Assembly: GCA_015655375.1 (NCBI GenBank) | Contig: JAATFD010000043.1 | Span: 1-64,000 of the forward strand | Origin: Actinomycetales bacterium | GTDB taxonomy: Bacteria; Actinomycetota; Actinomycetes; Actinomycetales; Actinomycetaceae | Length of the DNA: 64,000 nt | Direction: 5' to 3' | Part shown: positions 38,274 to 46,733 of the stretch, in pieces | Layout: each line of letters starts with the position of its first letter | Position numbering within the stretch: position 1 is the stretch's first letter | Translations under genes and position numbers: made by a program | The notes under the pieces: model-generated | What the model was told of the DNA's origin: nothing | The model's database searches: none | What the model saw: only the letters and a program-made list of their open reading frames with translations

Positions 38274-38681
38274 AGCCACGTCCAAGACCCACAGGTGAAC
38301 GGCATTCAACTGCAGCCGGAGGCCAACACGACGACGCGCCTCGCCTTCCTGTCCTTGGCCACGAAATCGTGGTTGTTGCGCGAGTTCTCATCCAGGCGAC
38401 AACAGCTGTGCCAGCAACCACGGATGCGACGATCGGACGAGCGATCGATGGATGTGGATCTGGAGTCGAACCTCCGAATCGCACTCCCACGAATACGCGT
38501 CACACGTCGTACTGGAGTGGGACCTGAGCGACCATCCGTTGATTGCAGATGCGCATAGGCGGCCGAACGCTGGAGTCACGAGTTCGACGGCGAGCACGCG
38601 ACGCCGAAGAGACCGGCAGCAGCATCGACGCAATCCGCATCCTGACGGCGGGAGAAATCAACCACCGGTGCCGCCCCAGTC
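38274..38681. other. Intergenic stretch with no recognised gene
   Basis: About 410 bases following the lipid aminoacylase gene. Short frames on both strands have no recognisable domains. A piece at about 38460-38475 imitates a tRNA T-arm (GGAGTCGAACCTCC) but the five-base stem does not pair and no other tRNA parts surround it. Possibly decayed sequence. Confidence 0.5.
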
Positions 38682-38810
38682 TCAGAGCCGACCCGTCAGA
38701 TTCGGGTACAGAGCCGGGGTCCCGATCAGGGCACCACTGCGATAGAGATCGTCTCTGGTCCACGGGCGGGCGTCCACGAGGATCTCTGCTCCGCTCGGAT
38801 TGAGCGTCAT
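38682..38810 (-). CDS. Possible small protein or gene remnant, 42 residues
   Basis: The frame reads MTLNPSGAEILVDARPW and continues ...LYPNLTGRL with protein-like composition. It lies 35 bases beyond the gntR stop on the same strand. An AAGGGG touches the ATG, which is too close for a normal ribosome binding site, and the frame stays open upstream toward gntR, so it may be the tail of a lost gene. Family not recognised. Confidence 0.3.
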   Translation of the reverse strand: MTLNPSGAEILVDARPWTRDDLYRSGALIGTPALYPNLTGRL

Positions 38811-38844
38811 CCCCTTAAGCGGTTGATACCTCGGACATCGATGC

Positions 38845-39597
38845 TCAGGTTGTGCTCGTCTGCCGACGCCTCGCGGGACGCCCTTCCTCCCGCATGAGCG
38901 CGTCGATCGCCTCGTCGGCCTCCGAGACGATCCGTGTCATCGCGCGCGCGGCGGCCTCACCCTCACTTCGGCTGATCAGAGCGGCGATCTCCTGGTGAAG
39001 ACCAACGGCTTCCTTGTTCGCCCGGCGTGGCATGAGCCCTTGATGCGTACGGCCGGTGAGAACCTCTGCGACGACGTCCCCCAAGGCCGCAAGCATCGGA
39101 TTCCCGGAGGCCTCGAGGACCGTGCGATGGAACCTGACGTCATGGCCGAGATACTCGTCCTCGGTCGCATGGTCGCTGGTCTGGGACATTCCGAAGGCCG
39201 AGGCCGAGATGACCCGGCGTTGCTCCCGGGCGGCATGCTCCGACGCCAATCGCGCTGCCAGCGGCTCGACGACCAGCCGCAACTCACTGATCTCATGAAG
39301 CGTGCGCCACCGGTTCGGCCCCGCGAGCTTCCATCGGATGACCTGAGGCGCATAAGGATTCCACCGCGCCGACGGCAAGATGACGACACCCGCGCGCCGA
39401 CGGACTTCCACCAGTCCCAGCGACTCGAGGACGCGGACGACCTCGCGCACCGTTCCCCGCGAGGCAGTCATCCGCTCGGCCACGTCCGCCGTGTTCAAAC
39501 GACTGCCCTCGGTCAAATCGCCAGCAACGATACATCCACCGAGGGAGTCGAGCACGCGGTCGTGGAGTGCGCCCGCTCGGCGCGCAGGAGGAGCCAT
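38845..39597 (-). CDS. GntR-family (FCD type) transcriptional regulator of gluconate uptake
   Basis: 250 residues. Winged helix at residues about 10-75 (LNTADVAERMTASRGTVREVVRVLESLGLVEVRRRAGVVI) and an all-helical FCD ligand domain from about 100 to 230, with the metal-binding Asp/His positions (DVRFHRTVLEASGN, LHQEI) visible. It is divergent from gntP and so probably represses gntPK until gluconate or a related acid binds. TAAGCT (complement of 39604-39609) ends six bases before ATG 39597, another leaderless-type start. Confidence 0.85.
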   Translation of the reverse strand: MAPPARRAGALHDRVLDSLGGCIVAGDLTEGSRLNTADVAERMTASRGTVREVVRVLESLGLVEVRRRAGVVILPSARWNPYAPQVIRWKLAGPNRWRTLHEISELRLVVEPLAARLASEHAAREQRRVISASAFGMSQTSDHATEDEYLGHDVRFHRTVLEASGNPMLAALGDVVAEVLTGRTHQGLMPRRANKEAVGLHQEIAALISRSEGEAAARAMTRIVSEADEAIDALMREEGRPARRRQTSTT

Positions 39598-39668
39598 GGT
39601 CCGAGCTTATCGACCCGACGGCGCCGCCGATCTGCTCCACGCGCGACACGCGCTCGAGAGGCTCTTTC

Positions 39669-39706
39669 ATCGGACTATTACTCAGCTGCTGGACAATATG
39701 TCCGAT
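39669..39706. promoter_or_regulatory. Candidate GntR operator in front of gntP
   Basis: The palindrome GGACAATATGTCC (39691-39703) lies in the divergent gntR/gntP region. An outer pair ATCGGAC (39669-39675) and GTCCGAT (39700-39706) shares its right arm. The region is noticeably A+T-richer than its surroundings. Regulator assignment is by position. Confidence 0.45.
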
Positions 39707-39762
39707 TCCAACTTAGAGTGGTCCGAACCACCCTCCACTTGTTGACCAGATCGAGGAAGCTC

Positions 39763-41199
39763 ATGTCAACGCTCACTGCAGCTGCTGCACACGTGGCGCC
39801 GTTTCTCACCTCGCCGACGACCACCGCGCCCGAATGGCAGCTGGTCGTGGCCGCCCTAATCGGCATCGTCGTGATCGTCGTCCTCATCACCGCACTCAAG
39901 GCCCATCCCTTCCTGGCTCTGATGATCGGGGCCCTGGCCAGTGGCGTGGTCGCGGGAATGGGCGTCGGCCAGACCCTGTCAAGTTTCACGACCGGCTTTG
40001 GCTCGACGATGGGAAGCGTTGGCGTCCTCATCGCGCTGGGGTCCATCTATGGCAAGTTGCTTGCTGACTCGGGCGGTGCGGACCGGATCGTCGACACCCT
40101 GGTGGGTCGGGCCTCTCCCGCTGCCCTCCCCTGGGTCATGGGTGCCGTCGGTGCCCTCATTGGTCTTCCGATGTTCTTCGAGGTCGGCTTGGTTCTCTTG
40201 GTGCCCGTGATCATCCTCGTCGCTCGCCGCTCGGGTCAGCCCTTGATGCGCATCGCGGTGCCGACGCTGGCCGGGCTCTCCGCCATGCACGCCTTCGTCC
40301 CGCCCCACCCCGGGCCACTCGCTGCGATCTCCGCGATCGGAGCGAACCTCGGGGTCACGCTCGGGATCGGTGTCCTCGTCGCCATTCCCGCCGTCATCGT
40401 CGCGGGTCCGCTGTTCTCCAAGCTGGCGGCCCGTTGGGTGCAGGTCCCGGTGCCTGCTCTCTTCATCACCGATGAGGACCAGACCGCCGCCGGACCTTCC
40501 ACGGCGCGTCCTCGCCCCTCCTTCGTCGCTGCTCTGATCTCGATCCTTCTCCCGGTCGTCCTCATGCTCGTCGCTGCGGTCGTCGACATCGTCGCTCCCG
40601 GCAGCACCGCGATCTGGAGCCACGCGCTGACCTTCCTCGGGACCCCGGCCATCGCACTTCTCGTCGCCGTCCTTGTTGGGATGATCCTCCTGGGGCGCGG
40701 TGCCCACATGGGACTCAGCGAGCTCTCCACCTCCGTCGGTTCTTCCCTCCCGCCGGTGGCGGGAATCCTCTTGATCGTCGGAGCCGGCGGCGGATTCAAG
40801 CAGGTTCTTGTCGACTCGACGATCGGCGAAGTCATTGTCCGCGCCATCACGGACATCGGCGGATCTCTCGCCGTCGTGCTCGCACTCGCGTGGCTCGTCG
40901 CTGTCCTCATTCGGGTCTCTACGGGGTCCGCAACAGTCGCGACGGTCACGGCCGCCGGGATTCTTCAACCCTTGGTCGTCGACCTCGGGCTGTCGGCGAC
41001 CGGCTCAGCCCTTCTGGTGTTGGCCATCGGCGCCGGATCCGTCTTCCTGTCGCATGTCAACGACGCCGGGTTCTGGCTGATCAAGGAATACTTCGGGCTG
41101 AGCGTCGGGCAGACTCTCAAGTCGTGGTCCGTCCTCGAGTGCGTGATCTCCGTGGTTGGCCTCATGGTCGTCGTCCTCGCCTCGTTCGTCGTCGTCTGA
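39763..41199 (+). CDS. gntP: Gluconate:H+ symporter, GntP family
   Basis: 478 residues, about twelve to fourteen membrane helices. The family-typical LIGLPMFFEVGLVLLVPVI and MHAFVPPHPGPLAA blocks and the late FLSHVNDAGFWLIKEYFGLS motif are intact. Imports gluconate. ATG 39763 follows GAGGAAGC. gntK lies 30 bases downstream in the same direction; gntR is divergent. Confidence 0.92.
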   Translation: MSTLTAAAAHVAPFLTSPTTTAPEWQLVVAALIGIVVIVVLITALKAHPFLALMIGALASGVVAGMGVGQTLSSFTTGFGSTMGSVGVLIALGSIYGKLLADSGGADRIVDTLVGRASPAALPWVMGAVGALIGLPMFFEVGLVLLVPVIILVARRSGQPLMRIAVPTLAGLSAMHAFVPPHPGPLAAISAIGANLGVTLGIGVLVAIPAVIVAGPLFSKLAARWVQVPVPALFITDEDQTAAGPSTARPRPSFVAALISILLPVVLMLVAAVVDIVAPGSTAIWSHALTFLGTPAIALLVAVLVGMILLGRGAHMGLSELSTSVGSSLPPVAGILLIVGAGGGFKQVLVDSTIGEVIVRAITDIGGSLAVVLALAWLVAVLIRVSTGSATVATVTAAGILQPLVVDLGLSATGSALLVLAIGAGSVFLSHVNDAGFWLIKEYFGLSVGQTLKSWSVLECVISVVGLMVVVLASFVVV

Positions 41200-41229
41200 A
41201 TCACCCCGAAGGGAATCGTCGAAACCTCC

Positions 41230-41781
41230 ATGTCAGCCTCCATACCCGCCACCGCACCCCTTGCTGTGCCCGTCACCGTTCCCATCCTCGTCATCATGGG
41301 TGTCGCGGGCAGCGGCAAGACGACCGTCGCCGAGATCCTCTCCGACCGCCTCCGATGGCGCCTCCAGGAGGGCGACGCGCTCCATCCGCGCGCCAACGTC
41401 GAGAAAATGGCCTCTGGCACCGCGCTCACCGACGAGGACCGCTGGCCCTGGCTCGACCGGGTCGCAGCATGGATCGACGCCTGTGAGGAGAGCCACGCCC
41501 CCGGCATCATCACCTGCTCGGCGCTCAAACGCTCCTATCGGGACGTCTTGCGCCGTCCCGGCGTGACCTTCGTCCACCTGACCGGGTCCCGGGACACGAT
41601 TGCCGAACGGTTGCGCCGACGCCAGGGTCACTACATGCCGCCTTCGTTGCTCGCGTCCCAGCTGGACACCCTTGAGCCCCTGGGCGAGGATGAGGCCCGG
41701 CTGTTGGTCGACGTCGGGGCCTCCCCAAAGGACGAGGCCACAGAGATCATCGAGCGGCTGGAACTTCAACCTGCTCGATGA
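41230..41781 (+). CDS. gntK: Gluconokinase
   Basis: Phosphorylates gluconate to 6-phosphogluconate for the pentose phosphate pathway. 183 residues. P-loop VMGVAGSGKTTVA-type sequence at about residues 22-33, EGDALHP with the substrate-binding Asp/His, and TCSALKRSYRD are diagnostic of the GntK family. The ATG at 41230 adds a roughly 15-residue Ala/Pro extension; a later start is possible. Its 3' end overlaps the convergent tetR gene by 35 bases. Confidence 0.93.
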   Translation: MSASIPATAPLAVPVTVPILVIMGVAGSGKTTVAEILSDRLRWRLQEGDALHPRANVEKMASGTALTDEDRWPWLDRVAAWIDACEESHAPGIITCSALKRSYRDVLRRPGVTFVHLTGSRDTIAERLRRRQGHYMPPSLLASQLDTLEPLGEDEARLLVDVGASPKDEATEIIERLELQPAR

Positions 41782-42346
41782 GCCCGCGGGCAGAATCGAG
41801 GCATCGCACTGCCTCGTCCGGGACGACCCGGACCAGGGCGAACGCGGCGACGACCAATCCGGTCACCGCATCGTCAAGCCGGACCCGCTGCGCGCCGTGA
41901 TCGGATCCGAGCCGGGCAGCGATCCCTCGCCCGATCGCCGTCTCCAACTCGGACCGGTAGTCGGCGATGACGCGGGCAACCTCGGTGTCGTGGCTGATCG
42001 GCGATCCCGCGCAGTTCACCAGCAGGCAGCCGTTACTTGCCGACGTGGAATCGGCATGAACGAACGCGGCGCGCAGCCCGTCGAGATAATCGAGGATTGC
42101 GCCGGGCGCCACGTCCTCAGCCATGAGCGGCGCCAGCCGGGTGCGCACGACCTCGTCGAGATAGCTCTGCACGGCCGCGTCGAAGAGTCCCCGTTTAGAG
42201 CGGAATGCGTTGTAGAGGCTCGAACGTGCCAGCCCGGTCGCCGCTTCGAGTTCGGGGATTGAGGCAGCCTCAAAGCCCCGTTCCCAGAAGACCTCTCTCG
42301 CAGCCCGCACGACGGCCTCGGAGTCGAAATTCCTCATCCTCGACAC
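41747..42346 (-). CDS. TetR/AcrR-family regulator
   Basis: 199 residues. N-terminal helix-turn-helix (about residues 8-50: AVVRAAREVFWERGFEAASIPELEAATGLARSSLYNAFRSK). The C-terminal part resembles the TetR_C_16/YcdC-like ligand domain, with the GCLLVN motif common in the AcuR/NemR-like branch that senses electrophiles. GTG 42346 is preferred because GGAGGAGG stands seven bases upstream; ATG 42337 is an alternative. Divergent from the oxidoreductase it probably controls. Confidence 0.85.
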   Translation of the reverse strand: MSRMRNFDSEAVVRAAREVFWERGFEAASIPELEAATGLARSSLYNAFRSKRGLFDAAVQSYLDEVVRTRLAPLMAEDVAPGAILDYLDGLRAAFVHADSTSASNGCLLVNCAGSPISHDTEVARVIADYRSELETAIGRGIAARLGSDHGAQRVRLDDAVTGLVVAAFALVRVVPDEAVRCLDSARGLIEQVEVPAAR

Positions 42347-42379
42347 GTGTGGCCCTCCTCCGCTTTCTGTCACGACCAG

Positions 42380-42395
42380 TCCAGTATATATTGGA
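42380..42395. promoter_or_regulatory. TetR-type operator between the regulator and the oxidoreductase
   Basis: TCCAGTATATATTGGA matches its own reverse complement at 14 of 16 positions. It is centred in the short divergent space and surrounded by A+T-rich promoter sequence, so one site could control both genes. Confidence 0.55.
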
Positions 42396-42426
42396 TCAAT
42401 CTTTACAGAAAGGGGCACCACCGCCC

Positions 42427-43437
42427 ATGTCCACCTTCACCAGCACTCAGATCCACCTGGCTGCACGCCCACATGGCTGGCCGACCCCGGCAGACTTCCA
42501 CGTTGTCGAAGTCGCCCATGACACGCTCGAACCCGGCCAGGTCCGAGTCCGCAACGAGTTCGTTTCCGTCGATCCCTACATGCGGGGACGGATGGACGAC
42601 AGGCGCAGCTATGCCGCGCCCTACGCGATCGGTGACACCATCACCGGAGGCGCCGTCGGACGGATCATCGAGTCCGCTGCCGACGCTCTTCCCGTCGGGA
42701 CTCTCGTCCTTCACCAGCACGGCTGGACGGACACCGTCCAGGACGATGCAACGGCCTTCCGCGTTCTTCCCGAGCTCGAGGACGTTCCCGACTCGTACTA
42801 CCTGCACGTCCTCGGGATGACCGGTCTGACCGCTTATGTGGGCCTGACCGCGATCGCAGGGCTCCGTGCGGGCGACACCGTCTTCGTGTCCGGCGCGGCA
42901 GGAGCGGTCGGAACAGCCGTCGGCCAGATCGCCCGCCTCCTCGGTGCCTCTCGGGTGATCGGCTCGGCCGGATCCGCGCACAAGGTCGATCTGTTGACCA
43001 GCAAGTACGGCTACGACGTGGCCTTCGACTACAAGCAGGCTGACGTCCGCGGCCAGCTTGCCGCTGCAGCGCCCGATGGCATCGACGTCTTCTTCGACAA
43101 TGTCGGCGGAGACCACCTGGAGGCCGCTCTCGACGTGTTCTCCGACGGCGGACGAGCGGCCTTGTGCGGAGCGATCACGGGCTACAACACGACCGAGCCC
43201 ACTCCGGGCCCCGACAACATGGCAAACATCATCACGCGCGGCTTGACGCTGCGTGGCTTCACCGTCGGACACCACCTTGGCGTCACGCCGGAGTTTCGCG
43301 AGCACATGTCCCGGTGGCTCGCCGAGGGACGCATCGCCGTCGACGAGACGATCGTCGACGGGCTCGACCACACGATTGACGCCTTCCTCGACATGATGCG
43401 CGGGACGAACATCGGAAAGATGCTCGTCCGGATCTGA
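42427..43437 (+). CDS. NADP-dependent oxidoreductase (MDR family, CurA/leukotriene-hydroxydehydrogenase type)
   Basis: 336 residues, zinc-free medium-chain reductase. Seen: SVDPYMRGRM (substrate region), GMTGLTAYVGL, the nucleotide fold VFVSGAAGAVGTAVGQIA near residue 155, and DVFFDNVGGDHLEAAL. These enzymes reduce activated double bonds in enals, enones or prostaglandin-like substrates with NADPH. With a divergent TetR regulator of a type that senses reactive species, a detoxification role is likely. ATG 42427 follows AAAGGGG. Confidence 0.88.
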   Translation: MSTFTSTQIHLAARPHGWPTPADFHVVEVAHDTLEPGQVRVRNEFVSVDPYMRGRMDDRRSYAAPYAIGDTITGGAVGRIIESAADALPVGTLVLHQHGWTDTVQDDATAFRVLPELEDVPDSYYLHVLGMTGLTAYVGLTAIAGLRAGDTVFVSGAAGAVGTAVGQIARLLGASRVIGSAGSAHKVDLLTSKYGYDVAFDYKQADVRGQLAAAAPDGIDVFFDNVGGDHLEAALDVFSDGGRAALCGAITGYNTTEPTPGPDNMANIITRGLTLRGFTVGHHLGVTPEFREHMSRWLAEGRIAVDETIVDGLDHTIDAFLDMMRGTNIGKMLVRI

Positions 43438-43441
43438 GCCG

Positions 43442-44497
43442 CTAGTCGCGTCCCCTTCCGCGGATCCGTCGCACCACGCCGCGGGCCGCGTTCATGGCGG
43501 CATAGGCCGTCGGTCTGAGCGGAATGTCGCGGGAGGGGGCGACCTCGGTCACCTCGGAGGAGAACTTCGTCTTGAACTCATTGAGCCCCATCAACTCCGG
43601 CGCAACCTCCGACCCGATTCCCATGAGGTCGTAGCGCGCCACTCCGCGGCTGGCCAGATCCACGCACTCGAAGAGAACCAGGCGGTCGGAGACCCGGCGA
43701 CGCATCGTCGTCGAGGACGAGGCCGCGTAGTAACGGGCCGCGAGTCGCCCGGAGATCGTGACGATGGACCAACACACCAGTTCACCCTCGAGGCGTCCGG
43801 CGAAGACCCGGCAGTGATCCGGTCCAAGTCCGGTGATCATTGTCCGGTAGAACTCCGCATTCCAGGGCACGAACCCATCGCGACCGGCTGTCTCGGCCAT
43901 CAGTGCGTGATACTGCGTGAAGTCCGTCGAGGCTCGCTCCGTCTCGTCCGCGCACTCCAGTCCCGACTCCCGCACGGACTTGCGCACGTCGCGGCGCCCG
44001 CGTGACTTGAAACGGGCGAGGATCTGATCGGCGCGTTCCTGGTCGTCGACCTGCGGATCGTCGACCGAGGTATCGATGACGACGGTGTGGTCATAGGTGA
44101 TCAGACCCGCCGGGGAGCGGGATCCCTCGGTCTCGCTCCACAGATCCATACGGACGAAGACGGCCCGCGGCTCGCGGGTGTGCAGTTCGGAGGAGATCAG
44201 ATGCGCGACGGTGGCTTCGTCGACAGGGTCCGGACGGGAGAACCACACCGGTCCGTGGCGCACCCAGAGGAAGAGCGCACCATGAGATGTCAGGCGTGTC
44301 ACCGTGGCGACGCCGACGACGCCGGCTCCGCGACGGATGAGGAACCGGCCCCACGTCGATCGGTCGGGATCGGCCTCGTCGACGGCCTGCCAGACGGGAA
44401 GCTGCTCGACAGGCGGATCGAAGTCTGCCTCTGCAAGCGCACGCGCCACCGCCGCAGCGTCGACCAGCTCGGTGCTCCAGCCTTCGGCGGATGCCAT
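43442..44497 (-). CDS. FemAB-like peptidyltransferase (lipid II aminoacyltransferase family)
   Basis: 351 residues, double GNAT-type fold. The mid-part has the GRRDVRKSVRESGLE segment, and the C-terminal part has YYAASSSTTMRRRVSDRLVLFECVDLASRGVARYDLMGIGSE and GLNEFKTKFSSEV, which match the FemX/FemAB pattern of aminoacyl-tRNA-dependent interpeptide bridge formation. ATG 44497 has CAGGGGAGCC upstream. Convergent with the oxidoreductase (four bases between ends). Confidence 0.85.
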   Translation of the reverse strand: MASAEGWSTELVDAAAVARALAEADFDPPVEQLPVWQAVDEADPDRSTWGRFLIRRGAGVVGVATVTRLTSHGALFLWVRHGPVWFSRPDPVDEATVAHLISSELHTREPRAVFVRMDLWSETEGSRSPAGLITYDHTVVIDTSVDDPQVDDQERADQILARFKSRGRRDVRKSVRESGLECADETERASTDFTQYHALMAETAGRDGFVPWNAEFYRTMITGLGPDHCRVFAGRLEGELVCWSIVTISGRLAARYYAASSSTTMRRRVSDRLVLFECVDLASRGVARYDLMGIGSEVAPELMGLNEFKTKFSSEVTEVAPSRDIPLRPTAYAAMNAARGVVRRIRGRGRD

Positions 44498-44687
44498 GGC
44501 TCCCCTGTTCCTGCGGCTCCGGGACCATTTCAGGCCCTCCGTGGATGATCAGACGCTAGGCCGAGAGTCTGGTTCGATCAAGTCGGCGGGCCCCTATTTC
44601 CGGGACAACTCTGCTCATCTCACAGAACATTCACAGCCTCGGCGTGCCCTCACGTCAGCCCGGGAAACCGCTTCTAGTCTGGATCGC

Positions 44688-45239
44688 GTGACCGATCAAA
44701 CGGTGCCTGAGGAGTTCGTGACGGCGCTCCTCAGCCTGCGCGAGACTCCCCGGAATCCGGAGATCGAGCTCGCCGAGGTGCCCTCGCCGCGCAGGATGGC
44801 GCCATGGACAGCTGCCCTTGCGCTACGGACCAGCCGCGAGGACCACGACCAACCGTTGGCCACCGGCCGGTTGGTCGTCCTCCACGACCCCGACGAACAG
44901 ATCGGATGGAACGGCACCTTTCGCCTTGTCGCGCAGCTGCGGGCACAGATCGACACGGAGATGGGCGGCGACCCGCTGCTGGGCGAAGCCGTGTGGAGCT
45001 GGGCGCATGACTGTCTCAACCGGGCTGGCGCGGGCTACCATGACATGACCGGGACGATCACGCGCGAGCTGTCCGAATCGTTCGGAGGTCTGCAGTTGCG
45101 GGGAGCCACACTCCACGTTGAGCTGCGCGCCTCCTGGACGCCCGCGACCCCGTATCTGGGTGAGCATCTGCGCGCGTGGTCCGACCTCCTGTGCCGGACC
45201 TCCGGCATCGCGCCGCAGCACTACCTCGAAGAGGCTTGA
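44688..45239 (+). CDS. DUF3000 family protein
   Basis: 183 residues, actinobacteria-specific family of unknown function; the PRRMAPWTAALA, GRLVVLHDPDEQIGWNGTFRLVA and GAGYHDMTGTITRELSESFGG blocks are typical. TAGTCT at 44675-44680 ends seven bases before GTG 44688, so the mRNA is leaderless and this start is preferred. It lies three bases before the RNase D gene, the usual pairing in the phylum, which suggests an RNA-related role. Confidence 0.88.
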   Translation: MTDQTVPEEFVTALLSLRETPRNPEIELAEVPSPRRMAPWTAALALRTSREDHDQPLATGRLVVLHDPDEQIGWNGTFRLVAQLRAQIDTEMGGDPLLGEAVWSWAHDCLNRAGAGYHDMTGTITRELSESFGGLQLRGATLHVELRASWTPATPYLGEHLRAWSDLLCRTSGIAPQHYLEEA

Positions 45240-45242
45240 TAC

Positions 45243-46547
45243 ATGCTCATCGTCAATCGCGACGGGATTCCCCGTGGCGACACGGATTCCCCGGTGCTCA
45301 TCACTGATTCTCGCGACGGCGTCCCGCCCGTCATCGAGACGGTTGAGGACCTCGGTCAGGCAGCACATCGGTTGGAGTCCGGCCGCACGCCGATCGCAGT
45401 CGATGTCGAGCGCGCACAGGGATTCCGCTACGGTGCAGACCCGTGGCTCGTCCAGATCCGTCGGGAGGACGTCGGGACGTTCCTCATCGATAGCCACGCC
45501 CTGCCCGATCTCTCGATCCTCGCTCCCGGCGTGGATGCCGTGTGGTTGCTCCACGACGCCGAGCAGGACCTGCCGAACCTGTCCCAGGTCGGCCTGACTC
45601 CCCCGAGCCTGTTCGACACCGAGGTCGCCGCGCGCCTGCTCGGGTTCACGCACTTCGGGCTGGCCGCCGTGTGCGAGCAGGTCCTCGGATTGTCCCTGGC
45701 GAAGGAACACCAGGCCTCCGACTGGTCGGTGCGCCCCCTGCCCCAGGACTGGCTGCGCTACGCCGCCCTCGACGTCGAGTTGTTGACCGAGCTCTATCGA
45801 CGGATGTCGACGGGTCTGCATGAACTCGGCAGGTGGCAGTGGGCACAGGAGGAGTTCTCCCACGTCGTCTCGCTCCCCCACGTCCATGACAAACCGGACC
45901 GTTGGCGCTCGGTGCCCGGGGCCGGCAAGATCCGGTCACGCCGGGGACTGGCCGTTCTGCACGAATTGTGGGAGGCCCGCGATGGGGTCGCGCGCGAGAT
46001 TGATCTCGCACCGGGCCGACTCGTGCGCAATTCGGCGCTCGTGCGCGCCGCGCTCCAACCTCCGCGCAACCGGAGATCCTTGCTGTCCATCGGCGAATTC
46101 CGCTCTCCTGTTGCTCGTCAGTACACCGATACGTGGCTGCGGGCGATCAACCGGGCGTTGACCCTCGACGAGGCCGAGCTGCCGCCGCGCAGGGCCGCCC
46201 ACGCGCCGGGGTCCATCCCCGAGGTCCGGCATTGGGCCCGGCTGGATCCTGAGGCCCACGAACGGCTGCTGCGGGTCCGTGAAGCTGTCGGAAGGATCGC
46301 CGAGTCGCTGAAAGTGGCACCCGAGGTCGTCCTCGAGCCGCGCGACCAGCGCTTCCTCGCGTGGGCGCCGCTTGACGAGGCGTTACCGGTCGACGAGGCC
46401 GTCGCCGAACGCCTCGGGGAGTCCGCAGCACGAGGCTGGCAACGCGATCTGGTGGAAGGGCCGATCGCGAAGGCGCTAGGTGCCGACGAGGCCGAGCTAC
46501 GTGGGGCGATGGCTGAGGCTGTGGGGAACCAAACCCTCAGCGCCTGA
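45243..46547 (+). CDS. rnd: Ribonuclease D-like 3'-5' exonuclease
   Basis: 434 residues. DEDDy exonuclease domain in the first 210 residues: Exo I DVERAQGFRYG, Exo II LLHDAEQDLPNL and Exo III YAALDVELLTELY. One HRDC domain follows (about 225-310), plus a C-terminal helical HRDC-like extension. Trims the 3' ends of tRNA and other stable RNAs. Starts three bases after DUF3000 and is translationally linked to it. Confidence 0.93.
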   Translation: MLIVNRDGIPRGDTDSPVLITDSRDGVPPVIETVEDLGQAAHRLESGRTPIAVDVERAQGFRYGADPWLVQIRREDVGTFLIDSHALPDLSILAPGVDAVWLLHDAEQDLPNLSQVGLTPPSLFDTEVAARLLGFTHFGLAAVCEQVLGLSLAKEHQASDWSVRPLPQDWLRYAALDVELLTELYRRMSTGLHELGRWQWAQEEFSHVVSLPHVHDKPDRWRSVPGAGKIRSRRGLAVLHELWEARDGVAREIDLAPGRLVRNSALVRAALQPPRNRRSLLSIGEFRSPVARQYTDTWLRAINRALTLDEAELPPRRAAHAPGSIPEVRHWARLDPEAHERLLRVREAVGRIAESLKVAPEVVLEPRDQRFLAWAPLDEALPVDEAVAERLGESAARGWQRDLVEGPIAKALGADEAELRGAMAEAVGNQTLSA

Positions 46548-46733
46548 ACCACGCACGGATGACACGCAGTCCGGTGACAAAAATGCCACCAGGTGCACAA
46601 GAATTCCCCTCTTGTGAGGCTTGACGCGTCGTTCCTACGGTGGAAATCACTCACGTGAGACCGAGTGCCGTGCCGATCCCGGAGATGGGGTCCCGCTCGA
46701 CGCATCACGTCTACTCCAGGAGCGACCTCGCCA

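Noticed and set aside
38455-38480. tRNA-like T-arm sequence (GGAGTCGAACCTCC)
   Set aside because: With the conserved TTCGACT loop in place the five-base stem pairs at only two positions, and no anticodon arm, D arm or acceptor stem can be drawn around it.
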